From NCBI RefSeq assembly GCF_004138165.1, contig NZ_RYFF01000006.1:1-64000 (forward strand): a stretch of 64,000 bases of DNA, given 5' to 3'. Made by a program: the position numbers and the translations under genes. The DNA comes from Candidatus Chloroploca sp. Khr17. GTDB lineage: Bacteria > Chloroflexota > Chloroflexia > Chloroflexales > Chloroflexaceae. The number at the start of each line of letters is the position of its first letter. The stretch's first letter is position 1. The notes below the pieces were generated by a model, which saw only the letters and a list, made by a program, of their open reading frames with translations, searched no databases and was not told where the DNA came from. Shown here piece by piece: positions 7,947 through 17,600 of this stretch.

Positions 7947-10739
7947 ATGGCACAACTCTCGCCTCATGCTTTTGTCGCTAAGTGGCGTTCGGTAACGGTT
8001 AAGGAGCGTAGTGGTTACCAGGAACATTTCCTTGACCTCTGTCATCTGGTCGGCCATCCCACTCCTCTGGAGGATGATCCGGTCGGGACGCGCTATGCCT
8101 TTGAGGCTGGTGCTGGCAAGCAGCAGGGCGGCCAGGGTTGGGCTGATGTCTGGAAGCGGGGCTTCTTTGCCTGGGAGTACAAGGGCAAGCATGCCAATCT
8201 GGATCGTGCGTATCAGCAATTGTTGCAGTACCGCGAGAGTTTGCAGAATCCGCCGTTGCTTGTTGTCTCTGATATGGCGACGATCCAGATCCATACGAAT
8301 TTCACCAATACGGTGAAGCAGTTGACGGTGTTGACGCTGGATGATTTGCTGACGCCCGATGGGTTGCAGCGGCTGCGCGATCTCTTCTGGCATCCGGATG
8401 CATTTCGCGCTACGCAAACAACTGAATTGGTGACCCAGGAGGCGGCTCGTGAGTTTGCGCAATTGGCGACATTGCAACGACGCTATGGACACGATCCGCA
8501 GCGTACGGCCCATTTCTTGATCCGGCTGCTCTTCTGTCTGTTCGCTGAAGATAGCGGTCTCTTGCCGAACCAGGTCTTTGCCAAGCTGATCAAGGCGACG
8601 CGCAGCCGTGCGCCGCTCTTTACCGAGCAATTGGGGCAACTCTTCGCGGCGATGAACTGCGGGGGCTTTTTTGCGATGGAGGACATCCCGCATTTCGATG
8701 GTCGCCTCTTTGATAATGCCGAGGTGCTTCCGCTCGATAGCGAGAGTATGGCGATCCTCCAGCGCGTGAGCGAGCTCGACTGGTCAAGCATTGAGCCTTC
8801 GATTCTCGGCACGCTCTTTGAGCGTTCGCTTGACCCTGCCAAGCGTAGTCAGTTAGGGGCGCACTATACCAGTCGTGATGACATCCTGCTGATCATCGAG
8901 CCGGTGCTGATGGCGCCGCTGCGTCGTCGCTGGGCAGCGGTGGCGCAGCAGGCCCGCGAGCTGGCCGTGCAGCGCGATGCCGCCAGGGGCGCTCAGGCCA
9001 AACGCTTGCAGCATGAACTACAGGCGTTGTTGCAAGGCTTTGCTGGCGAAATTGCCGCCACGCGGGTGCTTGACCCGGCCTGTGGCTCGGGCAACTTTCT
9101 CTTCGTCGCGCTCAAACAGATGCTCGACCTGGAAAAAGAGGTCATCAGTTTGGCCCAGGATCTCGCCGCTGGTGGCTTTTTTCCTAGTGTCTCACCAGAG
9201 CAACTCTATGGCATCGAAATCAACGAATATGCCCACGAACTCGCTCAGGTCACCGTCTGGATCGGCTATATCCAGTGGCTGCGCGATAACGGCTTTGGGC
9301 AACCCGCCGAGCCGATCCTGAAACCGCTGGATACGATCCAACGCATGGATGCCATTCTTGCCTATGACGAGACCGGCCAGCCTGTTGAACCAGCCTGGCC
9401 CGCTGCCGACGTGATTGTCGGCAATCCGCCTTTTTTGGGGGGCAATAAGGTTCGCAAAGAACTCGGAGATGCGCAGATTGAGGCTATCTTCAAGCTCTAC
9501 GAGGGACGAGTGCCAGCTTTTGCCGATTTAGTCTGTTACTGGTTTGAGCGAGCACGCGCACTGATTGAGCAGGGCCAGCTTCAACGCGCAGGTTTGCTTG
9601 CGACGCAGGGAATTCGCGGTGGAGTTAATCGAAAAGTATTAGAACGAATCAAGGAGAGTGGCAACATTTTTATGGCCTGGAGTGACCGCAAGTGGTATCA
9701 GGAGGGTGCGGCTGTCCAAGTTTCCATGGTTGGTTTTGATGATGGCAAAGAGACCGAGCGTGCGCTGGATGGGATGAAGGTCAGTGCTATCAACGCTGAT
9801 CTCACATCATCGGTCAACCTTACTACGATCAAAAATCTTCGTGAAAATCATGGTATATGCTTCATGGGGCCATCGGCAAAAGCCCCCTTTGATATTGACG
9901 CTGATACCGCTGTTCACATGCTCAGCGCACCACTTAATCCAAACGGACGCCCCAATAGTGATGTCATCCGCCCTGTCGCTAGTGCGATCGATCTGGTGCA
10001 ACGTCATCGAGGCAAATGGACAATTGATTTTGGTCTGCTATCACAAGACGAAGCGGCGCTCTACGAAGCACCTTTTGAGTACGTGCGAACGCACGTCTAT
10101 CCAGTGCGTATGGATGCAAGCCGTATAAAGTATGCAGGTAATTGGTGGCAGTATGCAAGGCCAAGGGTTGAGATGCGTGAAGCGTTAAAGAAACATACCC
10201 GTTACATTGCCACCCCAGGCGTAGCTAAACATCGGCTTTTCGTGTGGGTTCAGCCCGAGGTGCTGTGCAACCAGGGCACGCTTGTTTTTGCGCGTTCTGA
10301 CGACTACTTTTTTGGCGTTTTACACTCCAGGGTGCATGAATTGTGGGCCAGGCGAACTGGTACCCAGCTCCGCGAAGCAGAAAGCGGCTTTCGCTACACC
10401 CCCACCACCACCTTCGAAACCTTCCCCTTGCCGTGGCCGCCAGGCCAAGAGCCCGAGGGCGATGTGCGCGTCGAAGCCATTGCCCGGGCCGCACGGCGGC
10501 TGGTCGAACTCCGCAACAACTGGCTCAACCCCGAGGGGGCGAGCGAAGCGGAATTAAAGCAGCGCACGCTGACGAACCTCTATAACCAGCGTCCCACATG
10601 GCTTGACAACGCGCACCGCACCCTCGACGAAGCGGTGATGTCCGCCTACGGCTGGCCGGTGGATCTGAGCGACGAAGCGATCCTGGCGCGTCTGCTGGAA
10701 CTGAACCTGGAACGCGCCGGCGATCGCGGCGACGGATAG
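7947..10739 (+). CDS. MmeI-like type IIL restriction-modification enzyme (fused endonuclease-methyltransferase)
   Basis: A 930-residue single-chain enzyme, close to MmeI in length. The N-terminal nuclease motif is D67-x9-E77-x-K79 (WADVWKRGFFAWEYKGK), the same spacing as in MmeI. A helical linker follows, then an N6-adenine methyltransferase with motif I DPACGSGNF (residues 376-384) and motif IV NPPF (493-496), and a C-terminal target-recognition region (about 640-900). In this family one polypeptide cuts and methylates DNA, and the recognition domain sets both specificities. The ATG at 7947 is chosen because the family similarity begins there; the frame is open further upstream only into repeat DNA. 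It stands alone between repeat tracts, as an exchangeable defence gene would. Confidence 0.85.
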   Translation: MAQLSPHAFVAKWRSVTVKERSGYQEHFLDLCHLVGHPTPLEDDPVGTRYAFEAGAGKQQGGQGWADVWKRGFFAWEYKGKHANLDRAYQQLLQYRESLQNPPLLVVSDMATIQIHTNFTNTVKQLTVLTLDDLLTPDGLQRLRDLFWHPDAFRATQTTELVTQEAAREFAQLATLQRRYGHDPQRTAHFLIRLLFCLFAEDSGLLPNQVFAKLIKATRSRAPLFTEQLGQLFAAMNCGGFFAMEDIPHFDGRLFDNAEVLPLDSESMAILQRVSELDWSSIEPSILGTLFERSLDPAKRSQLGAHYTSRDDILLIIEPVLMAPLRRRWAAVAQQARELAVQRDAARGAQAKRLQHELQALLQGFAGEIAATRVLDPACGSGNFLFVALKQMLDLEKEVISLAQDLAAGGFFPSVSPEQLYGIEINEYAHELAQVTVWIGYIQWLRDNGFGQPAEPILKPLDTIQRMDAILAYDETGQPVEPAWPAADVIVGNPPFLGGNKVRKELGDAQIEAIFKLYEGRVPAFADLVCYWFERARALIEQGQLQRAGLLATQGIRGGVNRKVLERIKESGNIFMAWSDRKWYQEGAAVQVSMVGFDDGKETERALDGMKVSAINADLTSSVNLTTIKNLRENHGICFMGPSAKAPFDIDADTAVHMLSAPLNPNGRPNSDVIRPVASAIDLVQRHRGKWTIDFGLLSQDEAALYEAPFEYVRTHVYPVRMDASRIKYAGNWWQYARPRVEMREALKKHTRYIATPGVAKHRLFVWVQPEVLCNQGTLVFARSDDYFFGVLHSRVHELWARRTGTQLREAESGFRYTPTTTFETFPLPWPPGQEPEGDVRVEAIARAARRLVELRNNWLNPEGASEAELKQRTLTNLYNQRPTWLDNAHRTLDEAVMSAYGWPVDLSDEAILARLLELNLERAGDRGDG

Positions 10740-10818
10740 GGGCACGGCGTAGGGGCACGGCTCGCCCGTGCCCTTGCTTCCATGGGGCACAGCGGGGATC
10801 GGGGATCGGGGATCGGGC

Positions 10819-10948
10819 GGGGCACGGCGACGCGGCAGGGCGGCGCGGCACGGCGGCGCGGCACGGCGGCGCGGCACGACGACGCGGCACGGCGGCGCGG
10901 CACGGCGGCGCGGCACGGCGGCGCGGCACGGCGGCGCGGCACGGCATC
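10819..10948. repeat. 13-bp tandem repeat (VNTR), about ten units
   Basis: Unit GCGGCACGGCGGC starts at 10832 and recurs every 13 bp to 10948 (nine units), preceded by one degenerate unit at 10819-10831. One unit carries two G-to-A changes (10871-10883). It separates the restriction enzyme from the Rpn-type gene and holds no gene. Confidence 0.85.
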
Positions 10949-10986
10949 GCCGTGCCCGTACGTTGCTGTATCCGCAGGAGACCGGC

Positions 10987-11952
10987 TTATGCCGACGCGC
11001 ACGTACGCGCCAACCATGCCTGGAGTTCATCCATGCTGGTGAAATCGAGCAGCGTCTCGCTCAACTCCAGGAGTTGTTCGGGACTCAGGGTGAGGAGTTG
11101 ATGCTGCACTGACTCCGGCACTGGGCCGCACCGCCGAATCAGTTGGCGCAGCACGACTTCCTGGAGCGTCTGGTGACGCCCTTGCTCGATGCCCTCGGCG
11201 AACGCAAGCTCCTCAATACTGGTGACAAAGGTGTCGTCCATCTGGGTCTCCTCCTGTTCAATCAGGCGCATTGTAGCACGAACCGTCGTGTGCATGCTGG
11301 GGTCGAGGCGCAGCAGTTGATCGAGCACGCGATAGAGCCGACGCATGTCGGTGGCTGCGTAGCCGTTGCGGAAGAAGGCCCGAAAACGGGCTAATTTGCG
11401 CCGGAGCCGTTCCTCGGGTTGCCCGCGGGTCGCCTGCGCGTCGCGGTGGATCAAAATGACCATCGCGATGGGGTTGTCGCTTGCTTCGAGCATCGCCACG
11501 TCAAGCTCCAAGAGTTTGACCGTGGGGAAGTCGAGCCGCACCACGCACCCGGCCTCGGCGTAGCCAAAGGAGCGCGGGTGCCACCCCGGTTGGTCGTCGC
11601 TCAAGACGGCGAGGCTGATCACGGGGCGGCGTTCGCGGACGAAGATCTGGGCGTGGTAACAGAACATGCGCTCGGCAAAGCTAGGGTCGCGCTGGGACTG
11701 GACTTCCAGGTGGATGAAGATCGTGCGTGGGGTGCCATCGTGAGCCTGCACCTGCACAAGTTTGTCGATGCGATGCTTGCCGCGATTGACATCCGGGTCG
11801 ATCTGGTGCAGTTCGGTATCCCGGAAGATGACCGGTTGCTGCCAGTCCACGGTGCGCCAGACCAGCGGGAAGAGCAGTTCGAGCAACGGAGCGACGTAGT
11901 GATCGAGCGCATATTTCCACGCGCCATCAAAATCAGCCGGCGGAAGTTCCAT
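10987..11952 (-). CDS. Rpn-type PD-(D/E)XK nuclease / transposase-like protein
   Basis: A 321-residue protein starting at ATG 11952 with GAGGA about 7 bp upstream. The N-terminal half has the PD-(D/E)XK-like pattern of the Rpn (recombination-promoting nuclease) group: ELHQIDPDVNRGKHRIDKLVQV, then IFIHLEVQSQRDPSFAERM, with the Glu-x-Gln in place of Glu-x-Lys common in this family. The C-terminal half is helical and includes an EELAFAEGIEQGRHQTLQEVV segment. Characterised Rpn proteins are DNA endonucleases that promote RecA-independent recombination. A second copy at 6371-7034 has lost its N-terminal core. Confidence 0.75.
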   Translation of the reverse strand: MELPPADFDGAWKYALDHYVAPLLELLFPLVWRTVDWQQPVIFRDTELHQIDPDVNRGKHRIDKLVQVQAHDGTPRTIFIHLEVQSQRDPSFAERMFCYHAQIFVRERRPVISLAVLSDDQPGWHPRSFGYAEAGCVVRLDFPTVKLLELDVAMLEASDNPIAMVILIHRDAQATRGQPEERLRRKLARFRAFFRNGYAATDMRRLYRVLDQLLRLDPSMHTTVRATMRLIEQEETQMDDTFVTSIEELAFAEGIEQGRHQTLQEVVLRQLIRRCGPVPESVQHQLLTLSPEQLLELSETLLDFTSMDELQAWLARTCASA

Positions 11953-11989
11953 GGGCGTTCCTCGGGCAAAACGGGTTCGTGATGTTGTA

Positions 11990-12740
11990 CCGCACGAAAG
12001 GGGCGAAAGATACGGGGGCACGCGAAGGCGCAAAGGCGCGAAGGGGGATTGACGCAAAGGCGCGAAGGCGCAGAGGGGGCGAAAGATACGGGGGCACGCG
12101 AAGACGCGAAGACGCGAAGGGGGCTTGACGCAAAGGCGCGAAGGCGCAAAGGTTTTGATCGTGCATGGAGGGGCACGGCGGTGTCGTGTCCCGCCCGTTG
12201 CCCAAACGCCCCTGTCTGCTGCTGCGCCCCCGGCCCCCCGGTGAGGCGCACCCGCGCCCGATGACAGGCCGATCGCGACGAAATAGCCGGGCGTAGGGGC
12301 ACGGCTCGCCCGTGCCCTGCCCGTTGCCCGAACGCCCCTGTCTGCTGCTGCGCCCCCGGCCCCCGTTGCCACCACCCGCGCCTAATGACAGGCCGATCGC
12401 GGCGAAATGGCCGATCCCACACCCACGGCAGGACGGACACGGGCGGATCATCGCGCTGGGGTCGATCCCGCACCCACGGCGGGGCGCAGCAGCAAATAGA
12501 GGTCGTTGTGGTTGACGCAGGGCGCATGGGCTGCTGCGCCCCTACGGGTGCGTAACGCGGGGGTGGATCACGGCGCTGGGATGGATGCGTTGCCGGGCGT
12601 AGGGGCGCAGCAGCCCATGGCCCGCCCGTTGGCCGAACGCCCCTGTAATAGCTGCTGCGCCCCCGGTCGCCCGGTGACGACACCCGCGCCTGTGATGGGG
12701 CCGATCCCTCAGCGAGGGGCAGGGCTATGTTGCATAACCC
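11990..12740. repeat. GC-rich repeat array B
   Basis: The stretch repeats the elements of array A: two blocks of ACGCGAAG/GCAAAGGCGCGAAGGCGC text (12010-12155), then modules with GCCCGTTGCCCAAACGCCCC, CTGCTGCGCCCCCGGC, GATCCCGCACCCACGGC and TAGGGGCGCAGCAGCCCATG. Frames across it are low-complexity. It lies between the Rpn-type gene and the DGR template repeat. Confidence 0.85.
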
Positions 12741-12904
12741 TGCCCCTCACTCACGTGCCCCATCCCGACGTTCGACCGGTTGAGGTCTACTGGCAGGGCG
12801 AAGGGCGGTTTGTCTTTGGCTGTATCGCCGTGCCATACAGCCAGGGACTGACCTGTCATTCTCCTGCCGAGGCCACACCGCCACCCGTAAGCACCGGAAT
12901 CTGC

Positions 12905-13030
12905 TAGGCCCCGACAACTGGCAGAATGATTGGCGACCCGCAACCCGTTGTTGTTGTTGCGGTTGCGCGGGTTGTTGTTGTTGCGGTACGAAGCCCGGAC
13001 GTTCCACGGCAGAAGACCCTCCTGCCGCGC
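12905..13030 (-). other. DGR template repeat (TR); aligned core 12923-13001
   Basis: On the minus strand the region carries CGC-(AAC)4-CCGCGC-AAC-CGC-(AAC)4, which would encode RNNNNPRNRNNNNG. The 79-bp core (12923-13001) aligns without gaps to 14669-14747 at the 3' end of the target gene. Eleven positions differ and all eleven are adenines in the TR; none of the 57 non-adenine positions differ. This is the adenine-specific signature of mutagenic retrohoming. The TR lies 33 bp downstream of avd, a usual DGR position, and is probably transcribed as an RNA rather than translated. Confidence 0.93.
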
Positions 13031-13062
13031 CACCTGGTGGTGGGTCGGTCAGCCCCCCTATC

Positions 13063-13434
13063 TCAAGACCCGGAGGTCGGAGACAGCTCTTCACCACGAC
13101 GGAGCCAGCCGCCTAAGAGGCGGCCAAGTTCGCTGCTGCGTCGGGCACCTTCTTCATATTGTTTGAATGAGAGCATGTGCAAATCACGGGCGAGCCGTAG
13201 CAAGAGCCGCAGCTCGGCCAGGGTGATATCCGCTTCGCGTAACAATGGCGTCGGGTTGTGGCCCTGCTTGGCTGCGGCAATGAGTTGCCGTTGCAAGAGA
13301 AAGGCAGCCTCTGGCAGGCGGCGGCCCAGGCCTGTGCGATGTTCGCGTGGCATTGCGGCGGCCAGCGGAAGCAGCCAGCGCAAGAGGTCATAGGTCTGGC
13401 TAAAGATCGGCGACTGACTGGAATGGCTTGTCAT
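13063..13434 (-). CDS. avd: DGR accessory variability determinant (Avd-family four-helix protein)
   Basis: A 123-residue, mainly helical, Arg/Leu-rich protein. The segment DLHMLSFKQYEEGARRSSELGRLLGGWL (given here in two parts, DLHMLSFKQYEE and the following GRLLGGWL) is typical of the Avd/23S-intervening-like four-helix-bundle family. Avd forms a pentameric barrel that binds the RT and the TR RNA and is required for mutagenic cDNA synthesis in characterised DGRs. Its ATG at 13434 overlaps the RT stop codon by 4 bp (ATGA), so translation is probably coupled. The TR follows immediately downstream. Confidence 0.9.
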   Translation of the reverse strand: MTSHSSQSPIFSQTYDLLRWLLPLAAAMPREHRTGLGRRLPEAAFLLQRQLIAAAKQGHNPTPLLREADITLAELRLLLRLARDLHMLSFKQYEEGARRSSELGRLLGGWLRRGEELSPTSGS

Positions 13435-14504
13435 CGGTGCTGATCCTTGCCAAATGGATGCGTGCGTAACAGGCGCGAACGGAGGCGATACGTGTCAGCG
13501 TGTTTGGCGTGGGCAATCCAGCTTCGTAACGAGGCCTGGATGGAAGCAGCCGCGAGATGACCCGCCCGATACCCGCGCTGTTGTCGGCGCAAGCGGCGCA
13601 CAAAGCGTTGCACACCGCTGCGGCGCAACCGCCGATGATCACGGAACAACCGATAGCCGACAAACTCGACCCCTTCGTCGGCGGCATAGAGGCGCGTTTT
13701 GACCGGGTGCAGGGTTAGCCGCAACTGGGCGGTGTGCTCGTGAAGGAGCGCAAGCGCCTGGTGCAAGGTGGGCTTGTCATCGGCAAAGACGAGCATGTCG
13801 TCACAGTAGCGGACATGCGGCAGCCGCAATTCACGTTGCAACAGTGTATCGATCGGATTAAGGTAGACATTGGCCCAGAACTGACTGGTCAGGTTGCCAA
13901 TGGGCAAGCCGCGTGGACGTAGGGCCGCCAGCAGATCATCCCCTGGAAAGAGTCGGAGCGTATATTCATTGGCGAGGATGCCATCGCCGCTTGCCATAAT
14001 GCGCTGGCACAAGGCGAGGGTGGGCTTGCAGGCAAGATGGCGTTCGAGCAAGCTGGAGAGGATCGCGTGGTCAATCGACGGAAAAAACTGGGCAATATCA
14101 GCTTTCAGCAGATACTTGTGGCGGCGTAGCAAGATCTGCGCCTGGTCAGCGGCACGATGGGTGCCCTTTTTGCGGCGACATGCATACGAGGCATTCGAGA
14201 AGCGTGCTTCAAAGATTGGCTCGATGACGCGCACCAGCGCGTGATGCACCACGCGATCGCGGAAGGGGGCAGCGCTGATCTTGCGCCGTTTGGGTTCGCG
14301 GATGTAAAACGAACGATAACGCCCGGGTTGGTAACGCCCGGCGAGCAACTCGCGCTCGAGTTGCAGCAGATTCGGCTCAAGATGGCGCTCGAAAGCGGCC
14401 ACATCAGGGCGACGGCGCTTGCCGCGCTGGGCTGCCTCCCACGCGGCAAAGAGGTTTTCAAAGCTCGCGATCTGCGGAAAGAGGTTGTTGAAACGCTTGG
14501 GCAT
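13431..14504 (-). CDS. DGR reverse transcriptase
   Basis: A 357-residue RT with AAGGGG about 8 bp before the ATG at 14504. RT motifs are in order: RT3 KADIAQFFPSIDHAIL (catalytic D136), RT4 GLPIGNLTSQFWANVYLNP (residues 199-217) and RT5 RYCDDMLVFADD (YCDD at 233-236). The [LIV]GxxxSQ form of RT4 separates DGR RTs from group II intron and retron RTs. The second position of the YxDD box is Cys, which is uncommon. No maturase or endonuclease domain follows, and the C-terminus is a short basic thumb. The gene sits between the target and avd, and with the TR forms a complete DGR. Confidence 0.93.
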   Translation of the reverse strand: MPKRFNNLFPQIASFENLFAAWEAAQRGKRRRPDVAAFERHLEPNLLQLERELLAGRYQPGRYRSFYIREPKRRKISAAPFRDRVVHHALVRVIEPIFEARFSNASYACRRKKGTHRAADQAQILLRRHKYLLKADIAQFFPSIDHAILSSLLERHLACKPTLALCQRIMASGDGILANEYTLRLFPGDDLLAALRPRGLPIGNLTSQFWANVYLNPIDTLLQRELRLPHVRYCDDMLVFADDKPTLHQALALLHEHTAQLRLTLHPVKTRLYAADEGVEFVGYRLFRDHRRLRRSGVQRFVRRLRRQQRGYRAGHLAAASIQASLRSWIAHAKHADTYRLRSRLLRTHPFGKDQHR

Positions 14505-14621
14505 CGCCCGCCCCTTGCAAAAAAAATCGCGGATGCGCGCTACGCGCGGGTGGGGAAGGAACCCTTCCCCACACCCCATCCCCTGGGTACACCATCCCCC
14601 TGATTGTACCAGACAAGCACG

Positions 14622-14649
14622 CCTGATACTACAGCAAACAGCAATCAGG
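14622..14649. other. small inverted repeat just after the variable repeat
   Basis: CCTGAT (14622-14627) pairs with ATCAGG (14644-14649) across a 16-nt spacer, overlapping the target stop codon. Some DGRs have a hairpin or cruciform downstream of the variable repeat that aids retrohoming. This stem is short and could be chance. Confidence 0.3.
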
Positions 14650-17600
14650 ATTCAGAACCGGGCAACGGAGAATGACTGGCGACCCGCAACCCGAAGTCGA
14701 AGTTGCGGTTGCGCGGGTTGAGGTAGACGCGGTACGAAGCCCGGACGCTGTTTGCGCTACTATAAAATGCCCCGCCGCGTAATCTACGTGGTTCGTCTTG
14801 CTCTAGATAGGTCTCGCACCATTCGTCTTCGACCGCATATGGATAGCCGCGACCATAAATGGTTGCGCACCATTCATAGACATTGCCAGCCATGTCGTGA
14901 ACCCCGTAGGCGCTTGTGTCGGCAGGGAAGCTGCCAACTGGTGATCGTCGGCCAAGCTCTAGCTCTCTGCTATTGCAGCGCCCGGGTTCCCAGGTATTGC
15001 CCCAGGGCCAGATGCGTCCGTCGGGGCCGCGGGCGGCTTTTTCCCATTCGGCCTCGGTGGGTAGGCGAAACTCAATGCCGACTCTGGCGGTTAACCAGCG
15101 GCAGTAGGCCACGGCTTCGAACCAGTTGACTTCGACGACAGGCAGATTGTCATCACCGGTTGCCGGCCCCTCCCATCGCTTGGTTGTGGTTGTCCGCCGG
15201 TTGTTGCGCCATGGCAGCAGGCCACCAAGTCGCTCAAGCATAGTCGTGCTGCCATGCAACCACTGCCAACCTGCGGTCGTCCAGTAGGCCCGGTTGGTAT
15301 AGCCATCGTCGTTGGCAAAAACACGCCACTGCGCGACGGTGACCGGATAAGTGCCGATCCAGTAGTCAGGCAGATCCAGGCGATGTTGGGGCTTCTCATC
15401 ACTGTCGGCCATGGTATCCGCATCGCTGCTGCCCATCAGGAAGGGGCCAGCGGGGATGTGGGTCATCTGCGGGCACCAGTGTTCACCACTGAAACGCGGA
15501 TCGCCACCGGCAAGCGCGTACCCAGCCGCGAGGCGGGGCCGATAGTCTGGATCGTCTGTGGCAAGCGTGCCAAGCAGGGCCCGCAGGGAGGCGTCGGTTA
15601 CCGCAGGCATGCGTTCTGCCTCCCGCGAAGACCGACGCTGCGCAGGTGGTCTGATGAGCTTGCGTTCGAGCATGAGTTCGATGATCCGGGCGCGTACCGG
15701 GCCGTGGATGGCAGTACGCACGAGGTGGCGTAGTTCCGCCTGCGCAGGGATCATCTGGAGTTCTTCAAGGTGGGCTAACGCAGCAGTGGCTTCGGCTTCA
15801 CTCGCATCTGGTTCGGCAAAAGCGAGGGCGTGCAAGCGTGATCGCGTGGCTTCGCGTAGCTCCTCCAGGCTGCTTTTGTTCGGACGTTCCAGCAGCACCG
15901 CACCGGCGAGCAGGGTACGGTCGTGACCCGGCGCGGCGAGCACCTGGCGAAGCACCGGATTGGGATCATGGCTCGCCGCATAGAGCAGCAACACCTCGCG
16001 CCAGGCGGGACGATCCCAGCGGTTGAGGATGATCGACTGGCGGGCTTCGGTCGCTTCGGTAGCCGCAGCGCGGGCCGCCAAATACTCCTGAAACGTCAGG
16101 TGCGCAAACTCCATCCAGAGATCAGTACGACTCCCCTTCACAAAGCCCTTTTCGAGCAGCACCCCTCCCCGTTGACTAAGGTATCTGCGCCACGTATCAG
16201 CGGAACGCACCGCAGCGACCTGACGTTCTTCTTCTTTCCGGTTAGGCTCAAACCCTCCCAGATTGGGCAGCAGCAACGCAAGCTTGGCGTTGACCTCACT
16301 GCTGCGCACCATCAGATGCGCCCGCGCATCACTGCTTGTGGCACCCTGTTGAAACATCATCCACGCCAACTCACGCAGCAGATAGAGCCGATCCTGGAGG
16401 CTCAGTTCCGCTAGGCCATCCTGGGTCTCATGCACCCGACGTTTGCGCTGCTCCCAGGCACCTGCCATCAAACCAATCGCCGCTTCGTAGAGCGTATGAC
16501 GCTCTTCGGGCAACTTCAGGCGTTGGCCCTGATAGTCATAATGGAGCGCAACGGTCAGCGAGAGCAAGAGCGGATTGCGACTCAGGCGGCGCAAACCAGG
16601 ATTGCCGGGCAAGCGCCGAATGAGATCCTGGGCTTCGCTTTCAGGTTGCCAATCGAGGACATCGAGACTGCCACTGCCTCCCAACTTACGGCTTTCACTG
16701 GCAGCAATGGCCGCATAACGTGCATGGATAAAGCGGGCGGTCTGTTCATCATCAAGCTCATCGAGCTGGCGTTGAACAAAGCCCTCGCTATCCAATTGAC
16801 CTTCATAGCCGACAAAGCGTGACGTCACCACCACTCGATTAGGCCGTTGGCGCGGGCCAGCGGGTAACGCCGCAATCAACTGGCTGAGCCAGGTGCGCAT
16901 ATCAATATCTCGTTGCCCATCATCATGATGTGCTCCGCCAGCCGCCCGCACCTCATCGAAGGCATCAACCAAGATAAGGCAACCACCCTGTTTGAGCCGT
17001 TCGGCAAAGAAGGGGCCATCGCACCCCGGTAACGGTTTCGCGAATAAATCGGCAAGCTTCTGCGCATAGACCTGCAACAAATCCTTGTCACTGGTTTGCA
17101 GATCCAGATCACGCATTGGAATATAGAGTGGGAACGGGCAATCAGGCCAACCGTAGAGGCTACGAACCCGCAGGGTCTGTGACCTGGTTCCCAGGCGTTC
17201 CAGGGCACAGATGACCGCAAGATGGCGCATCAAGGTTGTCTTGCCACTACCAGGATGCCCCAGTAGCAACAGCCGTGGATGTGCCCAGATCTCGGCGCCG
17301 GGCGTACCAGGATCGGCAATGCACATACTACGCCGTCGCCACCAGGTCAGCAAATCTTCCAGCACATCGTCTTTACCGACAAGCCAATTGTGTAGCCAGC
17401 GGGCGGCCATGAACCAGCCCCCCGCGCCAACGATCGCCACCGTGACCCGCCACCAATCGAGCCGCCAACCACCCCCAGGCTCGCGCAGCAACCAGGCGCA
17501 CAGGGCAAGCAAAACGCCCAGCAACAGCCCCTGGGCAAGCGCCCAGAGGCCCCAATAGACAACGCGCTCGAACACCTGGCGCACCCTACCTGGTGCCTCA

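Noticed and set aside
12725-13033. Small protein containing NNNN runs over the template repeat
   Set aside because: The Asn runs are the AAC tracts of a DGR template. The frame has no ribosome-binding site and the rest is not protein-like.
15175-15235. Second variable repeat inside the FGE domain (RNNRRTTTTKR, A-rich)
   Set aside because: Only a few bases around CTGCC(A/G)TGG resemble the TR flank, and no ungapped alignment with adenine-only differences is possible.
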